Positions 34,280 to 41,607 of a stretch of DNA of 43,930 bases are shown here, piece after piece. Origin of the DNA: Rhodobacter sp. Lineage in GTDB: Bacteria > Pseudomonadota > Alphaproteobacteria > Rhodobacterales > Rhodobacteraceae. The stretch is taken from contig JAIXVS010000284.1 of assembly GCA_027482795.1 (NCBI GenBank), positions 1-43,930 on the forward strand, given 5' to 3'. A model generated the notes under the pieces. It was not told the origin of the DNA, searched no databases, and was given only the letters and a program-made list of their open reading frames with translations. A program made the translations under genes and the position numbers. Position 1 is the first letter of the stretch; each line of letters opens with the position of its first letter.

Positions 34280-34414
34280 TTAGCCGTTGGCCAACGCCAA
34301 AAACACCAAGGTGGCCAGCGAAATGATTGTGCCCCAAGTCACAAAGCGAATGAACGTTGCAAAGGTTTTTTCCTGAACTTTTACATCCATGCTACCAGGC
34401 TTGTGTGCGGCCAT
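34280..34414 (-). CDS. aa3-type cytochrome c oxidase subunit IV (44 residues)
   Basis: A tiny minus-strand gene encoding MAAHKPGSMDVKVQEKTF... and a single membrane helix (WGTIISLATLVFLALANG). This matches the alphaproteobacterial aa3 oxidase small subunit seen in Paracoccus and Rhodobacter enzymes, where a short polar N-terminus with DV..QEKTF precedes one helix. Its role in the oxidase is not essential in the organisms studied. The ATG at 34414 is preceded by AAAAAG. No other oxidase subunit genes are in the window. The 142 bases upstream to 34556 hold no gene I can support. Confidence 0.9.
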   Translation of the reverse strand: MAAHKPGSMDVKVQEKTFATFIRFVTWGTIISLATLVFLALANG

Positions 34415-34556
34415 GTCTTTTTCCCTTAAAAGCTGACTTTTGCAGTTGCCTTAGTGCATCTTGCGCGCTTTGTCACGCGGACTTGTTCAAATTTATCAAG
34501 CCAATGCAACGATTTTACAACACTTTTGCGGCGCGGTCTTGCCCCCGCAAAGGGGC

Positions 34557-34928
34557 TTAGGCCGATCCGTCGCCCGCCTCGCCGCCATGCCAACCCGATT
34601 GCAGCACAAAGCCAATGCGCCGCGCGGGGGCAGATGTGTCGGCCACAGGGGCCGCGCGCAGCAGTACCGACAATTGGCTGACATGCTGGATCAGTTGGGT
34701 CTTTTGCCCCGCCTCATCGCGCCCGTAAAAGGTAATCAGATCAGGGTCGAAAAAGCCAATACCCTCAATGCGCAGCACGCCCGCCTCGCTGCCCGCAAAG
34801 CCCATCGCCACCTCTTGCGTGCTGTTCAACTGCGCCTCGAAGGCGCGAATATACTGCGCGATGCGGGCATAGGCCGATTGTGCGGGGCCCATCGGTTCGG
34901 CAGGCGGCTGTGGCAGGTCATCAGTCAT
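34557..34928 (-). CDS. Conserved protein resembling DUF6173
   Basis: A 123-residue soluble protein: helical N-terminus (SAYARIAQYIRAFEAQL), then strand-rich IEGIGFFDPDLITFYG, QHVSQLSVLLRAAP, and ARRIGFVL. The pattern 'GFFDPDLITFYG...LIQHVSQLSVLL' matches my memory of DUF6173 proteins, which have no known function. It follows the acyl-CoA dehydrogenase gene by 16 bases on the same strand and is probably cotranscribed. Confidence 0.72.
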   Translation of the reverse strand: MTDDLPQPPAEPMGPAQSAYARIAQYIRAFEAQLNSTQEVAMGFAGSEAGVLRIEGIGFFDPDLITFYGRDEAGQKTQLIQHVSQLSVLLRAAPVADTSAPARRIGFVLQSGWHGGEAGDGSA

Positions 34929-34944
34929 TTGGCACCTTTCGCGG

Positions 34945-36642
34945 CTAGCCCCGCAGACCTAGCGCATCGGCGTCCAAATCGTAAAGCCCTTTGCTGCCCA
35001 CACGGGCCTGCGCCAATAACGCGCTATGTTCGGGCAGCAGGCGCTGAATGTAAAAGGCCGCAAGCGGGCGGCGGGCAGGGTCTGCCAGCGCGCCCTTAAG
35101 GTGCAGCGATGCGCCCAGCACACGGGCAAAGGCGCGCAAATACCAGGCCGCCCCCGCCGCGCGATCTTGGGCATCCTGCGCCAGCAGCCCCTGCGTGGCG
35201 GCGCGCAGTGCGTCATTGGCTTGGCCAACCGCGCTGCCCAGATCATCACCTGCCATCGCGGCCACCCCTGCCATTTCGTCCATCAAGGCAAAGGCCGCCG
35301 CCCCGCCATCGGCCATCTTGCGCCCCACCAGATCCAGCGCCTGAATGCCATTTGTGCCCTCGTAGATCGAGGTGACGCGCACATCGCGGCAAAACTGCGC
35401 AACCCCAGTGTCTTCAATCACGCCCATGCCGCCATGCACCTGCACGCCGATATGGGCCACTTCTGCGCCAATATCGCTGCCATAGGCCTTGGCAATCGGG
35501 GTTAGAAACGCCGCGCGCGCGGCCCACGCGGCACCTCCATTGGCGCGCGCCATGTCGATGGCCACCGCGCAGGTCAGCGCAATCGCGCGGGCGGCAAAGG
35601 TTTCGGCGCGCATCTGCCCCAGCATACGGCGCACATCGGCGTGATCGATGATCGCCGTCTCGCCAAAGGGCGTGCGCCCTTGTTTACGCACCATCGCATA
35701 ATCTGTGGCCGCTTGCGTGGCCGCTTCGGCAATGGCAATGCCTTGGCCCGCCACGCCCAGACGGGCATTGTTCATCATGGTGAACATGGCTGCCATGCCT
35801 TTGTTTTCTTCGCCCACCAGCCAGCCTATGGCGCGGTCATATTCCATCACCGCGGTGGGCGCGCCATGCAGGCCCAACTTATGTTCCAGCGAAATCGCCC
35901 GCACCGCGTTGCGCGCGCCAAGGCTGCCATCGGCATTGGGGATAAACTTTGGCACCATAAACATCGAAATGCCTTTGGTGCCCGCAGCCGCTTCTGGCAG
36001 GCGCGCCAGTACCAGATGGCAGATGTTTTCCGTCAGATCATGCTCGCCCCAAGTGATGTAAATCTTTTGCCCCGTAATGGCATAAGTACCATCGCCCAGA
36101 TGTTCAGCCCGCGTGCGCAGCGCCCCCACATCAGACCCCGCTTGCGGTTCTGTCAGGTTCATCGTGGCCGCCCATTGCCCCGAAGTCAGGCGCGGCAGAT
36201 ACATCGCCTTGATCGCATCATTTGCATGATGTTCCAGCGCCTCGATCTGGCCTTGCGCCATCAGGGGGTTCAGTTGCAACGCAAGGCAGGCCGATCCCAT
36301 CATTTCATTCACTGCCGATACCAACGCCATTGGCAGGCCCAAACCGCCAAAGGCAGGATCGCCGCCCATGCCCACATAGCCGCCTTGGGCGATTTGCCGA
36401 TAGGCTGCGCTAAATCCGGGCGGGGTGGTGACGGCCCCGTTATCAAGGCGGGATCCTACTTTATCGCCCACGCGGTTCAGCGGGGCCAAAGTTTCTGCGC
36501 ACAGCTTGCCCGCCTCGGCCAAAATCGCGCCCATCAGATCATCGGTGCACCCCCCGAATCGCGCTGTGGCCTGCACCGCACCAAACCCCGCCACGTGGGT
36601 TAGAACAAAGGCATATTCAGAAATGGGCGCGCGGTACGGCAT
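34945..36642 (-). CDS. Acyl-CoA dehydrogenase with C-terminal domain (DmdC-like)
   Basis: A 565-residue FAD-dependent acyl-CoA dehydrogenase, longer than the usual 380 residues because of an N-terminal extension (MPYRAPISEYAFVLTH) and a C-terminal Acyl-CoA_dh_C domain. Visible blocks: NLTEPQAGSDVGALRTRA, YITWGEHDLTENICHLVLAR, VQVHGGMGVIEDTGVAQFCRDVR and SIYEGTNGIQALDLVGRK with the catalytic Glu. This layout is shared by 3-methylmercaptopropionyl-CoA dehydrogenase (DmdC) of DMSP demethylation and by general medium/long-chain paralogues; the sequence alone cannot separate them. No other dmd or beta-oxidation gene is adjacent. Divergent from tsaC. Confidence 0.9.
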   Translation of the reverse strand: MPYRAPISEYAFVLTHVAGFGAVQATARFGGCTDDLMGAILAEAGKLCAETLAPLNRVGDKVGSRLDNGAVTTPPGFSAAYRQIAQGGYVGMGGDPAFGGLGLPMALVSAVNEMMGSACLALQLNPLMAQGQIEALEHHANDAIKAMYLPRLTSGQWAATMNLTEPQAGSDVGALRTRAEHLGDGTYAITGQKIYITWGEHDLTENICHLVLARLPEAAAGTKGISMFMVPKFIPNADGSLGARNAVRAISLEHKLGLHGAPTAVMEYDRAIGWLVGEENKGMAAMFTMMNNARLGVAGQGIAIAEAATQAATDYAMVRKQGRTPFGETAIIDHADVRRMLGQMRAETFAARAIALTCAVAIDMARANGGAAWAARAAFLTPIAKAYGSDIGAEVAHIGVQVHGGMGVIEDTGVAQFCRDVRVTSIYEGTNGIQALDLVGRKMADGGAAAFALMDEMAGVAAMAGDDLGSAVGQANDALRAATQGLLAQDAQDRAAGAAWYLRAFARVLGASLHLKGALADPARRPLAAFYIQRLLPEHSALLAQARVGSKGLYDLDADALGLRG

Positions 36643-36739
36643 GGCTGATCCGATCTTTGCAAAAGGGCGGTATTCGGTCTATGGCAGGGCAAGCTTGGGC
36701 GCAAATCGCGCGCCCCGCAACCCCAACGCAGCGTCACAT

Positions 36740-37699
36740 ATGATCCAAACCGCCACACTTGCCCCCGATGACATCGGTCTTGCTGCCGCTGCTGCCACGC
36801 TGCGCGCGGGCGGTCTTGTCGCCTTTCCCACGGAAACGGTCTATGGCCTTGGCGGCGATGCGGGTGATGATATGGCCGTGGCGCGCATATTCGATGCCAA
36901 AGGCCGCCCAAGGTTTAACCCCCTGATCGTGCATGTCGCGGGGGTGGCGCAGGCCGAACAGATTGCCGTTTTCACCCCCGCCGCGCGTGATTTGGCGCGG
37001 CGGTTCTGGCCAGGGCCGCTGACACTTGTTCTACCATTGCGCGCCGCTGCGGGCCTTTCGCATTTGGTGACCGCCGATCTGCCATCGGTCGCGCTGCGCG
37101 TGCCTGCCCATCCCGTGGCTCTTGCCCTGTTGCGCGCCTTTGGCGGGCCCATCGCGGCCCCTTCTGCCAACCCGTCGGGGCGTATTTCGCCCACCACTGC
37201 CGCGCATGTTCTGGAAGGGTTGGGCGGCAAAATCGCCGCCGTGCTGGATGGTGGCCCCTGCGCTGTGGGGGTGGAATCGACGATTTTGTCGTTGCTGGAC
37301 GCCCCCCAAATCCTGCGCCAAGGCGGCCTTGCCCAAGAACAGATTGAGGCTGCCCTGGGCGCGGCCGTTTTGGCAGGCCATGACACCAGCGCGCGGCCCG
37401 TGGCACCTGGCCAACTCGCCTCGCATTATGCGCCCAATGCGGGCGTTCGGCTGAATGCCACATTGGCCGAACAAGGTGAAGTGATGATTGGTTTTGGCCC
37501 CGTTCAGGGCGACCTTACCCTATCACCTAGCGGTGATGTGGTGCAGGCAGCGGCGAACCTGTTTTCCAGCCTGCGCGCAGCAGATGTGCTGGCATCCCAG
37601 CGCGGCGCATCGCGCATTGCCGTGGCCCCCATTCCCAACATCGGGCTTGGCCGCGCCATCAATGATCGCCTGTCACGCGCCGCAGCGCCACGATCTTAG
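36740..37699 (+). CDS. Threonylcarbamoyl-AMP synthase (Sua5 type)
   Basis: Makes threonylcarbamoyl-AMP for t6A37 in tRNAs that read ANN codons. The 319-residue protein has the YrdC domain (GGLVAFPTETVYGLGGDA, KGRPRFNPLIVHV, APSANPSGRISPTTAAHV, GVESTILSL) and the C-terminal Sua5 domain, joined by APGQLASHYAP, the mobile linker that covers the active site. The ATG at 36740 is preferred; in-frame ATGs upstream precede the conserved region and overlap the neighbouring start. Its stop overlaps the converging rsmC-like gene by four bases. Confidence 0.94.
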   Translation: MIQTATLAPDDIGLAAAAATLRAGGLVAFPTETVYGLGGDAGDDMAVARIFDAKGRPRFNPLIVHVAGVAQAEQIAVFTPAARDLARRFWPGPLTLVLPLRAAAGLSHLVTADLPSVALRVPAHPVALALLRAFGGPIAAPSANPSGRISPTTAAHVLEGLGGKIAAVLDGGPCAVGVESTILSLLDAPQILRQGGLAQEQIEAALGAAVLAGHDTSARPVAPGQLASHYAPNAGVRLNATLAEQGEVMIGFGPVQGDLTLSPSGDVVQAAANLFSSLRAADVLASQRGASRIAVAPIPNIGLGRAINDRLSRAAAPRS

Positions 37700-38691
37700 C
37701 GCGCCCGTATCGGAAAGGCGGCGCGGATCAAGCGGAACGTCGGGTCGCGGCCAAATTCTTCAACATCGCGAAACATGCCCTTCAGCGCGGTTGGATAGGG
37801 CAATTGGCGATTCGCCACCACCCACAGCTGACCATGCCCCGCCAGCCGCGCATGGGCGGCGGTTAGAAAGGCCAGCCCCAGCGCGGGATTGGCGCTGCGC
37901 GTGGTGTGAAAGGGCGGGTTCATCACCACCGCCTCCCACGGCAGGGTGGGGCGCACATCGGCAACATCCGCCCAATGAAAGCTGGCGCGCGGATCGGCTA
38001 TGTTTTGGCGCGCGCAGGCCAATGCTGCTGCATCCGCCTCAATCAGATCAAGGGTTTTGACCCCGTCCCGCGCCAGTATCGCGCGCGACAAATACCCCCA
38101 GCCCGCACCAAAATCGGCCACACGGGCAGGCAATTTAGCAGGCAAAATTTCCGCCAAAAGCTGCGATGCGCGGTCTGGTCCATCGGCCGAGAATACCCCC
38201 GCGTGGGTGATAAACCCGCCCTCAATTTCCTGCGGCGCGCCAGACCATGCGGTCAGGCGGGCAGGGGGGGCAAACACTGCAAGCTTGCCATGCGCCTTTG
38301 ATATAACCTCGCCCAAATCTGCGCCCAAATCGGACAGTTCCTTTAGCACGGCCACAATGCCATCGGTCTTTTGCCCGTCCAGCATCAGCCGCCCGCCTGC
38401 GCGCAAACGGCCCGCCGCCTGCGCCAGCATATCGCGCGCGGCAGGTTTCGAACGGGGCAGGCAAACAATTGCCAAATCGGCCAGCGGCGCATCTGCACCA
38501 TCGGCCACCATGGCAAAGCCTTGGCGCGCAAAATGGTCGTAATCGGGCTTAAATCCTGAAACAACAGTCACCGCGTCGCGGGGCAGGGCGGATAAATCAT
38601 CTTCGGCCTGCGGGCCAAAAACCACAATCGCCGCCGCGCCTTGCAAAGACGCATCACCACGCAGGGCCATGTCAAATCGGGTAGATCGCAT
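37696..38691 (-). CDS. RsmC-like 16S rRNA (guanine-N2) methyltransferase
   Basis: A 331-residue class I methyltransferase with two related halves, as in RsmC: a degenerate N-terminal domain and a C-terminal catalytic domain with VADFGAGWGYLSRAIL (SAM motif I), LIEADAAALACARQNI, and the N2-guanine methylation motif NPPFHTTR. The expected target is G1207 of 16S rRNA. It is the last gene of host character before the low-GC region. Start ATG at 38691. Confidence 0.9.
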   Translation of the reverse strand: MRSTRFDMALRGDASLQGAAAIVVFGPQAEDDLSALPRDAVTVVSGFKPDYDHFARQGFAMVADGADAPLADLAIVCLPRSKPAARDMLAQAAGRLRAGGRLMLDGQKTDGIVAVLKELSDLGADLGEVISKAHGKLAVFAPPARLTAWSGAPQEIEGGFITHAGVFSADGPDRASQLLAEILPAKLPARVADFGAGWGYLSRAILARDGVKTLDLIEADAAALACARQNIADPRASFHWADVADVRPTLPWEAVVMNPPFHTTRSANPALGLAFLTAAHARLAGHGQLWVVANRQLPYPTALKGMFRDVEEFGRDPTFRLIRAAFPIRAR

Positions 38692-38723
38692 CAGGGTCGG
38701 CCTTGCGGCCTACTCCTTTTCCA

Positions 38724-38802
38724 TAGTTACAAACATTTTTTATCCTTCTTTTTCAACTAGTTACAGGAACAAAATCTCGATGTGTAACTAATGTGTAACT
38801 AG
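38724..38802. repeat. Four TGTAACTA/TAGTTACA repeats at the left edge of the island
   Basis: TAGTTACA occurs at 38724-38731 and 38758-38765; the inverse TGTAACTA occurs at 38783-38790 and 38794-38801. The last two form an 11-base tandem direct repeat, ATGTGTAACTA twice (38780-38801). The second copy is centred on the palindrome AACTAGTT (38755-38762). The cluster sits in the 218-base gap between the rsmC-like gene and the first island gene, where base composition drops. It could be a recombinase attachment site, an iteron-like origin element or an operator; no flanking copy is visible inside this window. Confidence 0.6.
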
Positions 38803-38909
38803 CGGTGCAGCAAACAGCGCACCCTTAAGTTCACACTATCAATGAAAGCGGATGGTTACAACAGGCGGGAAGGCAGGCGTGTAAACACGCCGACCAATAT
38901 TTTCATGAT

Positions 38910-39323
38910 TTACTTGCGCTTAGCAGTATTAGCTAACGCCACATCCATCTCACCGCTCATTGCTGCAAGTTTAAAAGCCTCGAGCACTGCGGCAACGGCA
39001 TCGAGTTTTGCAACAAAGACAGCATTGCCCTTTTCACTTAAGCGCAGCGGACGTGCACCATATTTGCATTGCACATACCAACCGCCACCTTGTTCAACAA
39101 ACCAAGCCCGCACAGTGCGTTCAACCTGCACCCGAACCTTTTCACCGTTCACGTTATGCGTCCGCGTTGCGGAAACCGTATAGCTTTTGCTTTCGATCTT
39201 CGCAGCAAGCACCTTTTGCTGTTCAGCAATCGCAGCCAAAAGTTTGTCACGCCGCACAAGTACAGGATCGGTTTGCACATTACGTGCAAATTCGGCGAAG
39301 TTCAGTTTTCCTAAGTGTCCCAT
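38910..39323 (-). CDS. Mobile-element protein resembling DUF6641
   Basis: A 137-residue, positively charged protein (N-terminus GHLGKLNFAEFARN, RRDKLLAAIAEQQKVLAAKI, VERTVRAWFVEQGGGWYVQCKYGARPLRLSEKGNAV, ending VALANTAKRK). The order of blocks resembles DUF6641 proteins, which I associate with prophages and integrative elements; no function is known. GGGAGA lies upstream of the ATG at 39323. Divergent from the HUH-like gene, with an inverted repeat in the space between. Confidence 0.7.
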   Translation of the reverse strand: MGHLGKLNFAEFARNVQTDPVLVRRDKLLAAIAEQQKVLAAKIESKSYTVSATRTHNVNGEKVRVQVERTVRAWFVEQGGGWYVQCKYGARPLRLSEKGNAVFVAKLDAVAAVLEAFKLAAMSGEMDVALANTAKRK

Positions 39324-39334
39324 TCATTTCTCCC

Positions 39335-39353
39335 ATCTAACTTCAAATTAGAT
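39335..39353. promoter_or_regulatory. Inverted repeat between divergent island genes
   Basis: ATCTAA (39335-39340) and TTAGAT (39348-39353) form a dyad with a seven-base spacer just upstream of the 39323 start codon. It is placed like an operator for the divergent promoters of the DUF6641-like and HUH-like genes. The rest of the 127-base gap is AT-rich. Confidence 0.4.
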
Positions 39354-39450
39354 ACATCCTTAAGTTGCGTCGCGCGATCAGAAACAGAACGAACATAATT
39401 TTTGCCTCAGCATTTTGCCATAAAGGATAAATAAATGTGGAGGGCACAAC

Positions 39451-39978
39451 ATGGACAAGCAAGCGGTGAGGCAAGCGCACATAGATTGGATGGCTGGATC
39501 AAATGTTGACGTATACGCAACTTTGAAATTTCAAAATGGCTATGATTTGGTGGAAAACAAAGCAGAGCGAATTTTATCTATATATTTAAACACTCTCGAC
39601 AGGGTTTACTTTGAAAAGCGGCAAATACGATCTGGCTTGCGGGTGGAACGCTTTGCTTTCCTACACAAAGGGCGCAGCGGTCAAAATACGCACTACCACA
39701 TAGCGTTTAAGTCGCTTGGCCCTCTACCGCAATTCTGTGCTGTAGCACATACGCTTTGGAACAGAGATTTTCAGGAAACATCAGGGGCAACTTCGCATAT
39801 TGGCGAGATTCGCTCACTTGGTGCTGCAAGCGTCTATTCGCTGCATGAATTTGGCACCCTAGGCGAACGCACATTTTTGACCAATCTTTCACACGCAAAT
39901 CAGGCACAAACTATAGGCATCACAAAAGGCATGCGTTTAACGCGGAGATTACTAAAGGCTCTCGAAGGCAACGATTAA
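39451..39978 (+). CDS. Putative HUH-type Rep/relaxase-like protein
   Basis: A 175-residue protein with what looks like the three motifs of HUH endonucleases: motif 1 VYATLKF (residues 21-27), motif 2 H81-Y-H83 in NTHYHIAFKS, flanked by hydrophobic residues, and motif 3 with Y129 in SVYSLHEFG. The size and spacing fit a compact nickase domain of rolling-circle replication initiators or relaxases, which cut one DNA strand and stay bound through the Tyr. Motif 3 has H rather than the usual K after the Tyr. GGAGGG precedes the ATG. Two palindromes follow the gene. The call is a pattern match and could be wrong. Confidence 0.55.
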   Translation: MDKQAVRQAHIDWMAGSNVDVYATLKFQNGYDLVENKAERILSIYLNTLDRVYFEKRQIRSGLRVERFAFLHKGRSGQNTHYHIAFKSLGPLPQFCAVAHTLWNRDFQETSGATSHIGEIRSLGAASVYSLHEFGTLGERTFLTNLSHANQAQTIGITKGMRLTRRLLKALEGND

Positions 39979-40038
39979 GGCGACGCACAACGCAGGCGAC
40001 AGGGCGATGCTACGGCTTGCAGTGCAGCAGACAAAAAT

Positions 40039-40074
40039 ACCGATCGGTGAAGCAGCGTTTAGGCCAAACGCTGC
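40039..40074. repeat. Two adjacent palindromes downstream of the HUH-like gene
   Basis: ACCGATCGGT (40039-40048) is a perfect 10-base palindrome. Four bases later GCAGCGTTT / AAACGCTGC (40052-40060 and 40066-40074) form a perfect 9-bp stem with loop AGGCC. They lie in the 171-base gap between the HUH-like and DUF6626-like genes. Without a T run the second is not an obvious terminator; a nicking origin or an operator are options. Confidence 0.5.
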
Positions 40075-40149
40075 AAATCCTACGTTTATCCAATTAAAAC
40101 ATCATACTAACTGACACAGGCAGCGAATAAATATTAGAAGGAGACGCAG

Positions 40150-40437
40150 ATGACTTTATTAGAACAGACATATAAGGGCTTACGGCAGGCAGGGCTTGTA
40201 CGGACAGCGGAAGCATTTAGCACCAATTATTTGGGCAAGAACAAAAACTGGTACGCGCTGCAAGCGCACTACGGACGCGACTTTAGCGTTCGGGCTGCGG
40301 TTGGCTGTGTGCGCAACTTGGAGCTTGCACAAGGCAGCGCGGGTTTAGATGCTGCGCAGCAGCGCATTTTGCAGCACTTGGCAGATCATCTACATCAGCA
40401 CTTGGCAACGCAGTATGGCGTGGCGGCGCTCCATTGA
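40150..40437 (+). CDS. Mobile-element protein resembling DUF6626
   Basis: A 95-residue protein: LEQTYKGLRQAGLVRTAEAFSTNYLGKNKNWYALQAHYGRDFSVRAA has the helical, possibly helix-turn-helix pattern I recall from DUF6626 proteins, often found beside integrases; SVRAAVGCVRN would fall where a recognition helix ends. AGAAGGAGA lies eight bases upstream of the ATG, a strong ribosome-binding site. Function unknown, DNA binding suspected. Confidence 0.65.
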   Translation: MTLLEQTYKGLRQAGLVRTAEAFSTNYLGKNKNWYALQAHYGRDFSVRAAVGCVRNLELAQGSAGLDAAQQRILQHLADHLHQHLATQYGVAALH

Positions 40438-40462
40438 TCCAAATGTTATAGATTTGCTAGTA

Positions 40463-40577
40463 CCACACATTTTGCTGAATTAGTCGTCTTTTCAATACTT
40501 TGCAGATCATGCCTTTTTCTATCGACCACCTAAATGTGTGGCAATATCGTTGCTATGTGGAAAACCAAACATTTAGG
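40463..40577. promoter_or_regulatory. Nested inverted repeats before the recombinase gene
   Basis: CCACACATTT (40463-40472) is matched by AAATGTGTGG (40532-40541). CCTAAATGT (40529-40537) is matched by ACATTTAGG (40569-40577). The middle element thus pairs with both neighbours, giving three spaced sites upstream of the recombinase start at 40588. This is the sort of layout expected for recombinase core or arm sites, or for autoregulation. Confidence 0.5.
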
Positions 40578-40587
40578 GGATGAAAAC

Positions 40588-41169
40588 ATGGCAAAGCAGG
40601 CAAAGCTGTTAACGGACTTGGAGCGCAAGCGGCTTGCGGCTGTAATCGACAGCCGGCGCCACGCAGTGCGCAACCATACACTTGTCGCGCTCAGCTTTTA
40701 CGCAGGGCTTAGGTCATGCGAGATGTCAAATTTGCGTGTGGAAAACGTTTATGATGAAACAGGCGCAGTACGTGATACCATTTATTTGGATGCTAGCCAA
40801 ACCAAGGGCGCTGAGGGCAACACTGTGATGGTCAACAAGCGGCTGCGTCAACAGCTGCAACGCTATGCAGCCGCCTACCCCAAGCACATAGCCCACCCCA
40901 CCCGCAAACTTTTGTACTCCGCCAAGCGCAACGGCTTTACCCCCCAAACCATAGTCAATTTGTTTCAGAATTTGTACAGCGCGGCTGGGATTGCTGGCGC
41001 TAGCAGCCACAGCGGGAGACGGCAGTTTATTACAGAGCTGGCGGATAAGGGCGTAAGCGCACGACTTGTACAAGCTGCTGCTCGGCATAAATCCTTGGCG
41101 GTTACAATGCTCTACATCGACGTGAACGAAAACAAACTGCGGGCAGCGGTTGAACTGGTCAACTACTAA
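40588..41169 (+). CDS. Tyrosine recombinase, catalytic domain only
   Basis: A 193-residue site-specific recombinase with the full catalytic set: R42 (AGLRSCE), K73 (SQTKG), H141 and R144 (HSGRR), H167 (ARHKS) and the nucleophile Y176 (MLYID). There is no N-terminal core-binding domain, so the size resembles FimB/FimE-type or small integron-like enzymes rather than phage integrases of about 400 residues. The ATG at 40588 follows GGGGATGAAAAC; an in-frame ATG at 40534 lies inside the inverted repeats. It probably moves this element or inverts a segment of it. The partner sites are likely the repeats upstream or those at 38724-38802. Confidence 0.9.
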   Translation: MAKQAKLLTDLERKRLAAVIDSRRHAVRNHTLVALSFYAGLRSCEMSNLRVENVYDETGAVRDTIYLDASQTKGAEGNTVMVNKRLRQQLQRYAAAYPKHIAHPTRKLLYSAKRNGFTPQTIVNLFQNLYSAAGIAGASSHSGRRQFITELADKGVSARLVQAAARHKSLAVTMLYIDVNENKLRAAVELVNY

Positions 41170-41178
41170 GCATTCGCG

Positions 41179-41463
41179 CTATGCACGTTTAGGACTGGGG
41201 CCAGCTTGTCGTTTGCGCTTGCCCGACATGGATTTCTGTAAGCTGTTATGGTGGCTGGCTACTGGCTTTACTGGCGATTTTGGCTTGACGGGCTTGCGCG
41301 GTTGAACTGCGCTTTGGCGAGCAGCTAGGCTGGGTTGCTGTTTACGCTTTGGGCCACGTTTGGTAGCACAAGCGCAAGGCAAGTTTGGCACCGAACCCAA
41401 CGGCTGCGCAAAATCATCATTCAAAAACTCACTTGCCCGCATGTGTAGTGTGTCCAAACCCAT
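41179..41463 (-). CDS. Small basic protein, tentative
   Basis: A 94-residue ORF converging on the recombinase gene and divergent from the 568-residue gene. The product has an ordinary N-terminus (GLDTLHMRASEFLNDDFAQPLG) and a basic, Pro/Lys/Gln-rich C-terminus with KPVKPKSPVKPV, as in disordered nucleic-acid-binding tails. A TTG at 41493 could extend it by ten residues. No strong ribosome-binding site is visible at 41463. If it is not a gene, the stretch 41170-41607 is a 438-base gap holding only the hairpin at 41577. Confidence 0.45.
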   Translation of the reverse strand: MGLDTLHMRASEFLNDDFAQPLGSVPNLPCACATKRGPKRKQQPSLAARQSAVQPRKPVKPKSPVKPVASHHNSLQKSMSGKRKRQAGPSPKRA

Positions 41464-41576
41464 TGCCCGAAACTCTAAGTACTTCCCCGCCAAAAGTACT
41501 CTTGCTCAAAGCCCTCCTGTCTATTTATCCTTTTGGCTTATAGGTGGCGCTTGACGCAGGGGCTGCGGGCAGGCAG

Positions 41577-41602
41577 CTTACATCAATAAGTGATGTAAGG
41601 AG
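41577..41602 (+). promoter_or_regulatory. Hairpin masking the ribosome-binding site of the 568-residue gene
   Basis: CTTACATCA (41577-41585) and TGATGTAAG (41591-41599) form a perfect 9-bp stem with loop ATAAG. The 3' arm runs into the Shine-Dalgarno AAGGAG (41597-41602), and flanking CAGC/GCTG bases can extend the stem past a small bulge. The ATG follows at 41608. This would hold the ribosome-binding site in structure or act as a DNA operator. Confidence 0.6.
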
Positions 41603-41607
41603 CTGCT

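Noticed and set aside
35641..36603. 320-residue plus-strand frame opposite the acyl-CoA dehydrogenase
   Set aside because: Antisense shadow with no motif; the dehydrogenase carries full family motifs.
36425..36739. Upstream extension of the tsaC/sua5 frame
   Set aside because: It is antisense to the dehydrogenase start and lacks family sequence; the YrdC domain begins just after 36740.
38692..38909. tRNA gene as integration target at the island edge
   Set aside because: No cloverleaf or TTCGA arm could be found; the gap holds only the repeats.
40726..41088. 120-residue minus-strand frame opposite the recombinase
   Set aside because: Covered by the recombinase, whose six catalytic residues confirm the plus frame.
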